DNA from: Megamerina dolium
Lineage: Eukaryota; Arthropoda; Insecta; Diptera; Megamerinidae
NCBI GenBank assembly: GCA_963854835.1
Contig: OY978526.1
Coordinates: 44,723,140 to 44,787,139, forward strand
Direction: 5' to 3'
Length of the DNA stretch: 64,000 nt
Positions 51,183-62,110 of the stretch are shown piece by piece. A model generated the notes under the pieces. It was not told where the DNA came from. It searched no databases and saw only the letters and a list, made by a program, of their open reading frames with translations. Position 1 is the first letter of the stretch; every line of letters begins with the position of its first letter. Position numbers and translations under genes: made by a program.

Positions 51183-51595
51183 CCTACTTACTATTTTGCC
51201 TCGCTCACCCCAATTAGAAATTTCAAGATATGGCTCGCTGTCTAAAGCGTGGTCTTCCATTCGCTCTACATGATTGACCTAGTCAATATCGGCTCGAACA
51301 GCCTCTGGTTGTGCCTTATTAGTGCCATTATGTCATAAATCGGCAATTTGTAGTATTTCCTCCATAATTAGATTAAAGAAGTCACTCGATGTGAAACCTC
51401 ATTCGATATTAAATGGGGAGAAATCTCCGTCCCAATTTTCATTTTCACAGCACGAGTTGAGTTAAGTTATTATGAAAAGTCGAATGAGTATTGCAGGAAT
51501 ACCGCAGTCCAACATTGTTATGTAAATGTAACACCTCACTGGACTGTTGAACGTGGCTTTGTAATCGATAAATAGGTGGTATGATCGTGGGGGAT
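51183..51595 (-). pseudogene. Diverged RTE-like LINE fragment
   Basis: Words matching the LINE minus strand run through the region: GTGCCATTATGTC, TTTCCTCCATAATTAGATTAA, GTCGAATGAGTATTGCAGGAAT and CTCACTGGACTGTTGAACG. The left end 51183-51240 matches the extreme C-terminus, so large internal deletions have occurred. It is non-coding now. Confidence 0.8.
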
Positions 51596-53130
51596 TCATC
51601 AGATGTTGGGTTCATTAGCCTTAAGGAACATAATACGTAGAGGAATTAACTGGACCAGGGTTTCAGGAGAACAAATCATCATTTACAAATATAATGAACG
51701 CATTCACACAAATACTGTTCGAATGCGTAAGGTGCGAATGGCTTTAACATCAACTGTAAGCACCATAATTTGTTCACCTGTGCTTTCGTCTTATCAGAAA
51801 TGTGAAAGAATGTTGGATAAAACAACATACCTAAAGTAAAAAGATGTCATACGATGCATTAGCCTCAACGCGTATTCAGGCGTACTATACATACCATACC
51901 TCATGATAATGGGTCTATCACAAATTAATCCATCTCACTCTTTGGAGAATAAATATGCAAAAAAATGTGTTCATTTGAGATATGTGTAGAACCAACTAGA
52001 CACATAAGGATGTATGAATGCATACATACACTATGTACGTGTAGATGAACTATTATGGATTACAGGAAAGAATATGCACTGATTACGTACAATGGTAGCT
52101 CAGTGCAATGGGACAAAAGTGCAAGTAAAATGAAAAGCAAAATACGAATTTAAATTCCCATTTCCACTGCTTTTATTGTACTTTGTATTTAGGCATGAAC
52201 ATTTTTGTGTATTCGTTTGCTTAGTGTATAACAGGTAATAATCAGTATGCAAGTAATTACTTTTCCACATGCATCAAGAGTGTTGGCCTACTTTGTTTAA
52301 CTACCATGTACCGTTTGCCCCTATTGTTTGCATGTAACATTGCTATTAGTTAGTGAGAGAAACATTTTTATTACTTAATGGTTTACTAAAATTTCACTTT
52401 TAATCCGCTTCAATGATAGAAACCTATATCTTTTGTAATGCTATCATAAATCGGCAGTATAAATATAAGCAGATAGGTATTTCCTATATGGCAGCATTAT
52501 GCTGCATTATGCAATATGCTGCATTAAATTCAGGTAATAAATGATTTGTTATAAATATGAGATTGCATCAACCATTTATGGAAAGTGAGTGAACAGAAGA
52601 TTAAAGAGATATTAATGCGCTCGATGACTTTGTTGCATGCAACGTAATATTCATGATGGTAATGTTTGCATTATTTTGTACTATAGTCACGTACGACATT
52701 GAAATTATTATGACACACAACTTAAGTTAAGTTCAAGAGCCTTATGATATTTTGAGTATGAATGCATGTATTCACATGTGCATACCTTCAACGTTATAAA
52801 TGTATGAATATTGGCACGGCTGCACTTGACTGTGTGCGGTCTCAATAATAGTGCATAATTATTTGCAATCACGAAGGGTGCCGCCAACAGCAACCACAAC
52901 ACCATAAGTGATCATATTTTTTAAGGTTAATAACACTTGAATTGTTTTCAAGCGAAATCTTACTTGGAAACTTATATAAAAGTATATAATATATTCATTT
53001 TCTCCATGTGCGTACTACTTTACGATTTATTTTGAGTGTGTGTGTGCCCTAATACTTTTTTCTTTCTTTTTTAATAAAATTAAGTCATCATCGTAAAATG
53101 AGAGAGTCGGAAATAAATAAAAAATAAATA
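51596..53130. other. AT-rich non-coding DNA, no gene seen
   Basis: No recognised family. Palindromic GCATTATGC/GCAGCATT words recur at 52490-52525. Confidence 0.45.
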
Positions 53131-53479
53131 TGTGGCACTTAAAGCCCCAAAGGGCTCATTGGCCGAGCTTCTCTTCTATTACTGTTGTGCGTCTTAAATT
53201 TTGGACAGTATTAGAATGGACCTACTTATTTTAGCCGGTTCCGAACGGCAGAACACTTGTGACATCACTTTTTCTGAGCTTTGTCACAGAGTTCTTTTTA
53301 GAAGCTTTTTCATGGCAAGTTGTTACTGTCGGAAGAATTGCCAATTGCTTGCCGACAGGTGGGTACCATTCGAAAGAAAAATCTTTTCGATATAAAATTT
53401 GTTATGCATCAGCCGGGTATTGAACCACGACCTACAGATCAGAAGGCGAACACACTAACCACTGAGCTACGGCACCCAC
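53131..53479 (-). mobile_element. tRNA-derived SINE (copy F), full length
   Basis: A 349-bp near-twin of copy E (47541-47889), sharing even the AAATAAATATGTGGCAC junction. The minus strand carries TGGGTGCCGTAGCTCAGTGG and GTCGTGGTTCAATACCCGG. Its position and the strong match suggest that both came from one recently active source. Confidence 0.92.
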
Positions 53480-53639
53480 AAATAAAATATAAATATAAAT
53501 ATAATTTGAAAAAAAAAATACCATGAACTCAGCAAAAAAGCAGCGAAAAATACCAATTTAGCGATAAGAAATATACATATTTGTTACCAAATACTCGTGT
53601 AAATGAGAACCCTATAACATATGCTGGAATGCATATGGA

Positions 53640-53870
53640 ATGCAAAAATATTGAACAAGCCTCTGAAAATAAGAGAATTTGGGGCGTCAATTGCCATACT
53701 AAAAATTACAGGGACGCGTTAAATGCGCAAGTGAACACCATACAATAATTAGTGAGAAAGCAACTAGTCAACTGTGAAAATGTTGCAACTGTGGTGAAAA
53801 TCATCCGGCGAACTATGGCGGGTGTGTCAAGCTAAAGAACTCCAAAAAAATGAAATAAGTAAACAGCAAT
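53640..53870 (+). pseudogene. Jockey-type LINE Gag zinc-knuckle scrap
   Basis: The plus strand reads GVNCHTKNYRDALN and, in a shifted frame, KCCNCGENHPANYGGCVKLK. The spacing C-x2-C-x4-H-x6-C with GENHP and NY.GC is characteristic of ORF1 (Gag) of jockey-clade non-LTR retrotransposons. Only about 75 residues remain, with stops. It may be from the same family as the endonuclease fragment at 63.5 kb. Confidence 0.7.
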
Positions 53871-54024
53871 GCACCTATGCAATAATGCTACTACTTAAGT
53901 GCACAAAAAAAGCACTTCCAATAAAAAAAGCCACTTCTATTCGCTGTTGTCGAATATAATTGTTGTCGGAATCAGAATTTAAACCGACAAAAAACTCTTA
54001 CCGATGTTACGCATTTTAACTCGA

Positions 54025-55425
54025 GTCTAACGGCTCGCGTATTCATGCCGATTACGTCAATATCATCGGCATACGGTAACACCATGATAATTTAGTTGAA
54101 GATAGTACCATTATGTCGTAGATCAGCAGCTCGGATTATTTTCTCCATGATAATATTGAAGGATTCGCACGATAATGAATCACCTAGTCTGTTATGCTAT
54201 GCAGTATCATTCTGCAAAGACGAATGAGCTTTGCAGGAATACCGAACTCATACATTCTGGTGTAGAGGTAATCCCTTAACGGACTGTCGAAATTGGCTTT
54301 ATAATTAGCAAATAGATGGTGTGTGTCGATCTGTTTTTCTTGGATTTTCTCCAGGATTTAGCGCAATGAGAAAATCTGGTCGTTGGTAGATTTACCAGGT
54401 ATGACGTCCAATGATACGGTCCAATCAGGTTGTTAAGGATAAGCTTCAACATTTAACACAGTACGCTCGATAGAACCTTGTATGCGATGCTAAGAAACTT
54501 ATTCCACGGTAGTTGGAGAAAATTTCTTATGTACGGGATAGAGAGCATTGAGCATCCAATCATCAGATATGCTTTCATTCGACCATATTCTGCTTATGAC
54601 CGGGTGCATGCTCGTGAAAAGTTCATCGCTTCCGGTTGAAACAACTCGGCAGGCAGGCTACCAGCACCTGCAGCTTTGCTGTTATTCAGCCTAAACTAGA
54701 AATGACCTTTCTCTCCTAGTCATGGTCGTCCGTGATTGGAAAGTCCGGGAAACCTACTCCGTTGGCGGAATTGTTTGAACCAGCGAACCATTGTTCCATC
54801 CATAACCTTTGTACACTCTAGACCTCTGTAACCAAATTTTCATATTTGTTACGACAGCAAGAAGCTCCGGGATTTAAACTCATGCGCTTGATCTTCTCGA
54901 AGAATTTTCGAGTCTCATTCCTGTCTGCACTCATCTCTAGCTCTCTACACCCGCGTCTTTCAGTCATCCTCTCTCTGTAGTGCCCCTGCACAGCTCGCGT
55001 AACACTTGCATGCAGCTTTTTCCGCAGGTGCCTTCTTTCTCTGCAGTAGTGTCGCGACACTTCTGATCATACCACTCATACCTCAAAGGCATTCGCACAT
55101 TCGATAGTCGAGTGGTAAAAGCGTTTGCTGTCTCTAGCGATTGGCGCTTATTGATGTCAAGCTTTCTCTGTGTGGGACTGCGTTTGTTCTTTGCGACACA
55201 TAAACGTGTTCGCACCTAAGCTGCAACAAGGTAGTGATCCGAGTCGATGTTAGCACCACGAATCGATTTCACGTCCATCACACTGGAGAATGAAGGTGAC
55301 ATAACATATCAAGCAGAACTAGCTACATGATGGCACCCTCATTACAGAGTGAAGGTACCCTCACATAGCACGCAGAACAAACTACATGACGTCCAGTGAG
55401 TTGACTTGCGATGAATTCAACAATG
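54025..55425 (-). mobile_element. RTE-like LINE copy, truncated at 3' end and deleted in the endonuclease
   Basis: The minus strand covers the LINE from its 5' region (55290-55425) through a short endonuclease tail (55280-55190, SDH box intact), the linker and the start of RT (frames 55215-54964 and 55060-54818: YEWYDQKCRDTTAEKEGTCG, ADRNETRKFFEKIKR), to the YADD-proximal region near 54030. The frame is broken many times. Sequence joins CACTGGAG to AATGAAGGTG near 55288, skipping about 900 bp of endonuclease that the 63-kb copy has. The RT thumb and C-terminus are missing. Confidence 0.85.
55290..55425 (-). repeat. LINE 5' region with two related units of about 30 bp
   Basis: CACATAGCACGCAGAACAAA with CTACATGAC (55354-55388) is an imperfect repeat of 55299-55330. 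The same pair, with ACATGACAGCCAGTGAGTTG, occurs at 63390-63500. Similarity ends near GATGARTTCA in both loci, which marks the probable 5' end of the LINE. Confidence 0.65.
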
Positions 55426-55722
55426 ATTGCGCTAGCCCCACCAGGTTGAGGCACGTTACCTTGCGAAAACACCAGCATACCACCTTTACCTATCCGGAAT
55501 TCTATGGAGAGCAATCCGAATATCCAACTTGTATCACTTTTGTTAACATCAGTAAAATCGTGCTGCTTCCAAGTTTACACTTGAGTTGTTCCCTACTGAT
55601 TGCTGGTATGACCCATCTGCTAAAAACCGGAAGAGTGTTGCTAGTTTAAGCAGAGATAAAATTTGTGGCTCGTCCATATGATGTTCATTGGTATCAAGCA
55701 CCATACCTTCGTATTTTTGTTT
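55426..55722. other. Moderately AT-rich non-coding DNA
   Basis: 55430-55640 has a less AT-rich composition than surrounding DNA and may be an unidentified element remnant. The open frame 55386-55649 has no recognised domain. Confidence 0.35.
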
Positions 55723-57024
55723 AAGCGATAATGAGCTATAAAATTGGAAAGTTATAATTGCTCATATATAGAGTTGTTCAACAATGAACATGAAAAATAT
55801 ATATTTTCTTGCACTTATTTCCGTAGCTTTTCATTTCAATTTCATGGCTTTTGGTTGACATTTAATGTTTATTGATATTCATTTTACAAAACACGTGTTC
55901 GTTTGATGTTGAAATTTTAACATAGAGGAAAGAGCGGTCATTAAATTACACGCAAAAATTGGTAAAAGTGCATTAGAAAAATTCGGAATGATGCAGCAAG
56001 CGTATGGTGAAGCTTGTTTATCAAGATCAAATGTTTTTATATGGCATAAACGGTTTGTGGAGGGCAGAGAGTCGCTGGAAGATGAAATAAAAGAAGGAAT
56101 TCCAATTTTAGTGCGGACGCCGGAATCGATTCAGAAAGTTCGTGATTTTATTACAGAAGACCGCAATGCTACAGTCAAAATGATGGCAGAGTCCTTAAAC
56201 ATCAACAGAGAAACTATCCGACTCATTCTTCACGAGGATTTGGGCAAAACAAAGGTCTGCGCGAGATTTGTTCCACACACATTGACCGAGGACCAAAAAT
56301 TAATGAGAGTCAGTCATTCTAGAGACATGGTTGCAGCTGCAGAAAATGATCTAAACTTCCTGAAAACAATTGCTACGGGTGATGAAACATGGTGTTTCCA
56401 ATACGATCCAGAAACCAAGCGTCAAAGTGCGGAAACTCACCACAAGCCACAAAAAACCCGAAAAGTTCCATCAAAAATCAAAACAATGCTCATCACATTC
56501 TTCGGTAGCAAAGGAATTATCCACAAAGAATTTGTTCCAACTGGTCAAATATTTACTTCCGCATGTTACCTCGAAGTTTTGAAGCGTTTGATGTCCAGAA
56601 TCCGTCGTGTTCGACCAGAATACCGCGATCCAAAAACTTGGTCTCTGTTGCACGATAATGCTTCGAGTCACACAGCACTCATTGTTCGTCAATTTTTGGA
56701 TCGGAATCAGGTCTGTGTGTTTAATCATCCGCCGTATTCACCTGATTTGGCACCATGCGACTTCTTTTTGTTCCCAAAACTGAAATAGAAATTGAAAGGA
56801 TGCTTTTTTGATGACACTCAGACCATACAATGGGCTTCGACGAGGGCACTGGAGGCAATTCCGAAAAATGAGCTGGAACACGCGTTTGAATCACTTTTAA
56901 ATCGATGTAACAAGTGTATTGAATCAGGAGGAGAATATTTCGAATAAATATACCGAAAAATTAGCAGATATCGTGTTTTAAATGTGTTTTCTAGTGGCAG
57001 TATTAATACATAATTATCGCACCT
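55721..57024 (+). mobile_element. Mariner element, nearly intact (about 1.3 kb)
   Basis: Imperfect inverted ends sharing GCGATAAT (55725-55732 and, reversed, 57013-57020) enclose a span of about 1.3 kb, the usual mariner length. It contains one long transposase frame. Exact ends and TA duplication were not fixed because the left end is diverged. Confidence 0.7.
55922..56947 (+). pseudogene. Mariner DD34D transposase with one internal stop
   Basis: The frame is open from ATA 55922 (EERAVIKLHAKIGKS) through ATG 55988 to a TAG at 56786-56788, and then continues in the same frame to TAA at 56945-56947 (GGEYFE end). Counting from ATG 55988: first HTH residues 1-25, linker FVPHTLT 94-100, catalytic D132 (GDETW), D223 (HDNASSH) and D258 (LAPCDFF), with 34 residues between the last two (DD34D). 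Only one nonsense change lies in the body (where a Leu is expected in a Lys-Leu run), and the original start seems lost (ATA in place of ATG). The full product would be about 340 residues. It is the best-preserved DNA transposase in the window. Confidence 0.9.
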
Positions 57025-58018
57025 TGTATAACAATATCAACTCATGCCTTTATGATATGAATAAAAGTTTTAAAATTAATGGAGTTCAGATAGACATACA
57101 AATTAATTGGGTTAGTGGTATTATTTGTTATTTATAATTGACTATTATTAAAGATTTGTCAAATGATTAAGCACTTGCATGATTATGTATTTGTTTGTTT
57201 TTTTTTTTGTGTACGTACCTACACTACACTATATAAGCTAGATAATTCGTATAACTTATTTTTGGTTAGATTTGTTTATTGTTAATTTGTGTACAAGATC
57301 TTAATTCCAACAAAAAGCAATTTGACATTTAAACAAATAATGTCCTGCCAATGTGGATTATTTATTACCAAGGATACCATTCTAAATACCACTGAAGTGT
57401 AATGAAACAAATTAATATCCATTGAAATAAATAAAACGAGCCGAGACACAACGATAATTTGAAATGCAAAGATGCATTAGACCGTGAATGTTACGCACAC
57501 AGTATTGTGTTTAAGCTTAAATGTTGTTATGTTGTTATCTTTTCAAATAGACAGCCTTGAATGAAATTCTCCTCACTTTAGCTAATAGTGAGAATATAAA
57601 TTGTCGTTATTTTAGGTCATTTTTATAGTCGTTCATTTGTTTATATGTATTTGCTTAATTTTAAATTTCCACAATACATTGTTTTTGCAATACTTACGAA
57701 ATAAATATTTTTGATGATGAACATATAACTAATTTTTGAAAAATTTCATTTCGATTTTCATCCAATTCCGTCCCTTCGTTAGTAATTATAATTCTGTATG
57801 CTGAATTTCAACTTGATTACTTTATATTTTCATGCAAAATGTGTTAAAAAATACATTCAAAAGCATAAGTATGTATGAGCGCTAGGCGGGTTTTTCAATT
57901 GACTTTAAGCTGATTCCGTCTCTCAACAGAACACAACGCAGGACAATGGTGGGCGCAACTACTGTACTTGACTATTGTGTAACTATCCAGAATTCTACAG
58001 AACCCGCATAAACAGCTC
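57025..58018. other. AT-rich non-coding DNA, no gene seen
   Basis: No family recognised. Confidence 0.45.
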
Positions 58019-58213
58019 CTAAGCAAGGTTTATTTTAACATCCTGATGAAAACGCTCACCTTGTACCTTACTAGTGTCACCTAAATTCTCTGAAATGTGA
58101 GCTAAATTACTGTACAAATAATGAACCTTGGAGCTCATGATCGATACAAGAACTTTGCATATAAAGCTTGGAATAAGGAAACAATTTTGAAAGTCGCGTA
58201 GCAAAAAAGGCAA
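58019..58213 (-). pseudogene. Scrap of dispersed arthropod TE-linked protein (GERFHQD motif)
   Basis: The minus frame reads KVHYLYSNLAHISENLGDTS and QGERFHQDVK. I recall this pattern (H-L followed by P/SENLG and GERFHQD) from a widespread, poorly named protein family in arthropod genomes that is present in many scattered copies. The element class is unknown to me. A plus-strand scrap of what seems to be the same family's N-terminal part lies at 58771-58880. Confidence 0.45.
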
Positions 58214-58770
58214 TGATTTGCATACATAGGTGTCTACGCCAGAACAGAAATGTCACGCTCTATCAACTTTATAATATAATTTCCATTGGGTTGGCAATCC
58301 ACCAACTTGATGTTATATATTTTTTATTTGCCGTTTTCTCTTGCTCTCGCCCTATCTTTTCTTCTTAACTTCTCCTGTTTTTTTTTTGTATTATTCGAGT
58401 TCTTACCTCTTTGGAAGATAGTGCGCGCCTTCTCACTTTTTTTTTCCCACATTAGTTAAAACATAAAATTAAACAAAACCCACGTAAATTCTAAATACAA
58501 AACTATAATCTAATAAACGATATTGTCAACTAAACATAAGTGAAAATAGAAAATAAAACCTAAAATATAATACATTTAAAATCAAACTAAACTTAATTGA
58601 TTCAGTGACAAAACGAAAGAAAACCAGAATAAAGGAAGTGTGCTAGCGTATGTGATCCGTCAGTGACAACAGCCAGCATAACCAAAACGATAACCTCGCC
58701 ATCCTCAACTAGCAAGCCTTGCCATCAAGCGGCCCACCGGCAACAACTCAATCACACGTTCAATAGGTAA
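58214..58770. other. AT-rich non-coding DNA, possible leader of a decayed element
   Basis: 58620-58770 is less AT-rich (CAGCCAGCATAACCAAAACG, GGCCCACCGGCAACAACTCA) and leads into the ATG at 58773, so it may be the untranslated leader of the element whose remnant follows. Confidence 0.35.
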
Positions 58771-58772
58771 AA

Positions 58773-58980
58773 ATGACGGAAATAAGTCCCAAAAAGCTCA
58801 AAGCTGGTATTTTAGATGGTTTTCAAATAAGACAATTCATGAAAGAGTCACATTTTAAAAACTACATGGATATCATTTGAACTAGTTGTCAAAAACTCCT
58901 TTGTAGTCAAAAAGCCAATAATTACGTTGAATTAATGAACAATATGCTTGACAGTTTTAAATATCTTGCGATACCATATA
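58773..58980 (+). pseudogene. N-terminal remnant of dispersed TE-linked protein
   Basis: From ATG 58773 the frame reads MTEISPKKLKAGILDGFQIR, then QFMKESHFKNYMDII and a stop, with later in-frame resemblance (SQKANNYVELMNNML). The QIRQ(F/L)MK segment is what I recall from the same arthropod family as the GERFHQD protein. It is short and broken. Confidence 0.4.
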
Positions 58981-59084
58981 TCTATGGAAGGTAGTTTTCG
59001 GTGACAGGAATATCTGCAGTACTCTAGCCTCCAAGATGATGTGATCTGACACCTTGTGAAGATACTGAAAGCCATTCGTTTATG

Positions 59085-59300
59085 GGAACAAGATACAAGA
59101 AAGCCCGACTAATTGCCGTAATACCGTAGAATAAGTCTCCCTAGCATCACGTACAAGGTCTTATCGTGCATACTGTTTGAAAGAATAAAGCCCAATAGCT
59201 TATTTGGACATTAACAGTGCGGCTTTAAGTGCAGACCAAATAAATACCGATTTGCACATCTTCTCCATTAAATCCTGGAGAAGACACAATCAAAACAGCT
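59085..59300 (+). pseudogene. Diverged LINE reverse transcriptase scrap
   Basis: The plus strand reads ISLPSITYKVLSCILFERIK, QCGFKCRPNK and ILEKTQSKQ, which match the RT finger region (ISFLSIAYKVLSSVLCERLK, LEKTQEKQ) of the 60-63 kb LINE with stops between. It belongs to the same or a sister family, inserted in the opposite orientation. Confidence 0.7.
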
Positions 59301-60250
59301 CGAGCTATTATACTTACGAACACAATTGGTCTTAATAGGAATCAGATACTGCTTCACACACGCTTAAAGAGGTTGTCTTACGGATATGGGTAGAACTAGG
59401 TCGAAAATTGTACATATTATATATTTATAAATACTACTATTACTAAATAATCAAAATTCTGATTAATCCAATAATTTCAATTTTTGAATCAGCAATTTTG
59501 CTTAATGAAATTGTTTGACTAAACGATTAATACCACAAGTCTACTTTTGACTGCACCCTCAAAGAAAAAATACAATTCTTCGCATACCTTATTCGCAAAA
59601 AAATGATAATTCTTCATACAATTCTACGAAATATTCGAGCCAGTGCATAATAAAGATGATTCACAATATATTTTTCCTATCAGAAAAATCATACTTACAG
59701 CACACGTCACTTACCCGTAAGGTTTATGATACTTGTTGATGATATTTTAATTAATACGAAAAGAATAACTAACTTCAGAAATAACACGAGATGTACACAC
59801 ATACGCACATACAATTAAACAGACATTCAATACAATATACAACTTTCATGTCTTGAACTTCAACTTGTACTGCCTCAGCAATAATTCTTTCTTCTTCTTT
59901 GGTTAACAACTGCTTCTTTAATCTATCATTGTATCCTTGCTGTTGTAAAGAAATATTTTGTTGATATTGTTTTTGTTATTGGAAAAACTTTGTTTATCGT
60001 ATCAGTCAATTGATTATTAGTTTATTTCGTACGTGCCTACACGTAAGCGCAAAATATTGCTCATTATTAATTGAATAGATTACTCTGATATGAATAGCAC
60101 AAATTTATGCGAGTATAGACAATAATGTTTGTGATGATATGAATATGCAGATTTACATATGTATGGGCATTGGCATAGTTAAGTTATGTAAATATGTTTC
60201 ACATACTAATCCAGAGCATGAATCACGAATTTGTGAAAAATCAATCAATG
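59301..60250. other. AT-rich non-coding DNA, no gene seen
   Basis: Nothing recognised between the RT scrap and the 3' tail of the LINE. Confidence 0.45.
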
Positions 60251-60452
60251 TTACTTACTTACTTACTGACTTATGTGGCCATAACAACCGAATATCGATT
60301 TAGGCCGAAAATAACATGCTTCGCCAGCCATCTCTGTTCTTGGCTAGCTGGCGCCAGTTAGAAATTCCAAGCGCCGTCAGGTTCTCCAGTACTTCGTTTT
60401 TCCACCGGAGGTTTGGTCTTCCTCTTCTTAGCTGGTGTTCGTGTTCTTCCAT

Positions 60453-61326
60453 TCACTCGACATGACCTAGCCAGCGCAGCCGCTGGATTTTGATGCGCTT
60501 TACTATGTCAATATCGGCATACAGCTCGTACAGCTCATGGTTGTACCTTATTCGGTACTCGCCACCAACGCAAATAGGTCCAAAGATCTTGCGTAGGACT
60601 TTTCTCTCGAAAACTCCAAGCATTCGCTCATCCGAGGTGAAAATTGTCCAGGCTTCAGCGCCATATGTTAGGACAGGCATGATGAGAGACTTGTAGAGTG
60701 TAGTTTTCGTTCTTCGAGAGAGGGCTCGACTTCTCAATTGCTTACTCAGCCCAAAGTAACACCTGTTAGCAAGAGTTATCCTACGCATGATCTCCAAGCT
60801 GACGTCATTACTGCTGTTAATGCTGGTTCCAAGATAGACAGAGTCCCTTACTACTTCAAAAGCGTAGTTGTCAACAGTGACGTGCTGTCCAAGACGCCGG
60901 GACTCTTTGTTTGTTGACACTAGATACTTCGTCTTGCCCTCGTTCACCGTGAGACCCATCCGACGCGACTCTCTTTCCAACTCTGAGAATGCTGCACTGA
61001 CTGCTCGCGTGTTCATGCCGATTATGTCAATATCGTCGGCATACGCTAACAGCATGACACTTTTGTTGAAGATAGTGCCATTATGTCGTAGATCAGCAGC
61101 TCGTATTATTTTCTCCATAATAAGATTGAAGAAGTCACACGATAACGAATCACCTTGTCTGAAACCCCGTTCGGTATTAAACGGTGCGGAGAGGTCCTTC
61201 CCAATTTTCACTGCACAACGGGAGTTATGCAGTGTCATTCTACAAAGTCGAATGAGCTTTGCAGGAATACCGAACTCAGACATTGTTGCATAGAGGTAAT
61301 CCCTTACCGGACTGTCGAAAGCGGCT
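60453..61326 (-). pseudogene. LINE reverse transcriptase, palm and thumb part
   Basis: Minus frame 61283-60453 (276 codons from the first Met, but native sequence starts about 14 codons earlier at the frameshift). It has FRQGDSLS (41-48), the catalytic YADD (81-84), VNEGKTKYLVS, TYGAEAWT and RLRWLGHVE at the end. The following C-terminal tail, present in the 29-kb copy, is interrupted by a deletion of about 50 bp. RT copies element RNA at the nicked target; this copy is inactive through the split frame. Confidence 0.92.
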
Positions 61327-62110
61327 TTATAATCAACAACAAATGGTGTGTGTCGGTCTGTTTTTCTTGGGTCTTCTCCAGAATTTGGCGCAGTGTGAAA
61401 ATCTGGTCGATGGTGGATTTAACAGGTCTGAAGCAACACTGATAAGGTCCAATCAAGTTGCTGAGCATAGGCTTCAACCTTTCACACAGTACGCTCGATA
61501 GAACCTTGTATGCGATGCTCAGGAAACTTATTCCACGGTAGTTGGCGCAAATTGTGGGGTCTCCTTTTTTATGTACGGGACAGAGAACACTGAGCCTCCA
61601 ATCATCAGGCATGCTTTCATCCGACCATATTCTGCTTATGAGCTGGTGAATGCGGGTGAGGAGCTCATCGCCTCCGGTCTTAAACAATTCGGGAGGCAGG
61701 CCATCAGCACCTGCAGCTTTGTTGTTCTTCAGCCCTAAAATGACCGTTTCAACCTCGTCATAGTCGGGTGGTGGAACATCAACACCATCATCTGTAATTG
61801 GGGTTATCGGGTAATCTCCTCCACTGGCGGAATTGTTCGTAGCATCGCCATTCAGTAACGTGGAAAAGTGTTCCCTCCATAGGCTCAGTACACTCTGGAC
61901 ATCCGTAACCAGATTCCCATTTCCATCACGACAGGAAGAGGCTCCGGGATTTAAACCTCCACTCAGGCGCTTGATCTTTTCAAAGAATTTTCGAGTCTCA
62001 TTCTTGTCGGTACACATCTCTATCTCCTCACACTCGCGTCTTTCCAACTCCCTCTTCTTGCGCCTGAAAAGACGTCTCTCTGCACTCCTTTTCTCTCCGT
62101 ACAGCTCGCG
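61325..62110 (-). pseudogene. LINE linker and reverse transcriptase, fingers part
   Basis: Minus frame 62191-61304. The native part begins around residue 28 (QRELYGEKRS) and runs through a basic linker, CTDKNETRKFFEKIK (60-74), the RT start NNKAAGADGLPPEL (156-169), NYRGISFLS (217-225) and LRQILEKTQEKQ (267-278). A one-base loss near 61328-61332 then ends the frame just before the RT motif A (catalytic Asp in the YKAAFD region), which continues in the next frame. Confidence 0.9.

Noticed and set aside
60868..61293. Plus-strand open frames over the LINE (also 61833-62315, 62442-62921, 29992-30285)
   Set aside because: They are antisense shadows of the LINE ORF, whose minus-strand reading has clear endonuclease and RT motifs.
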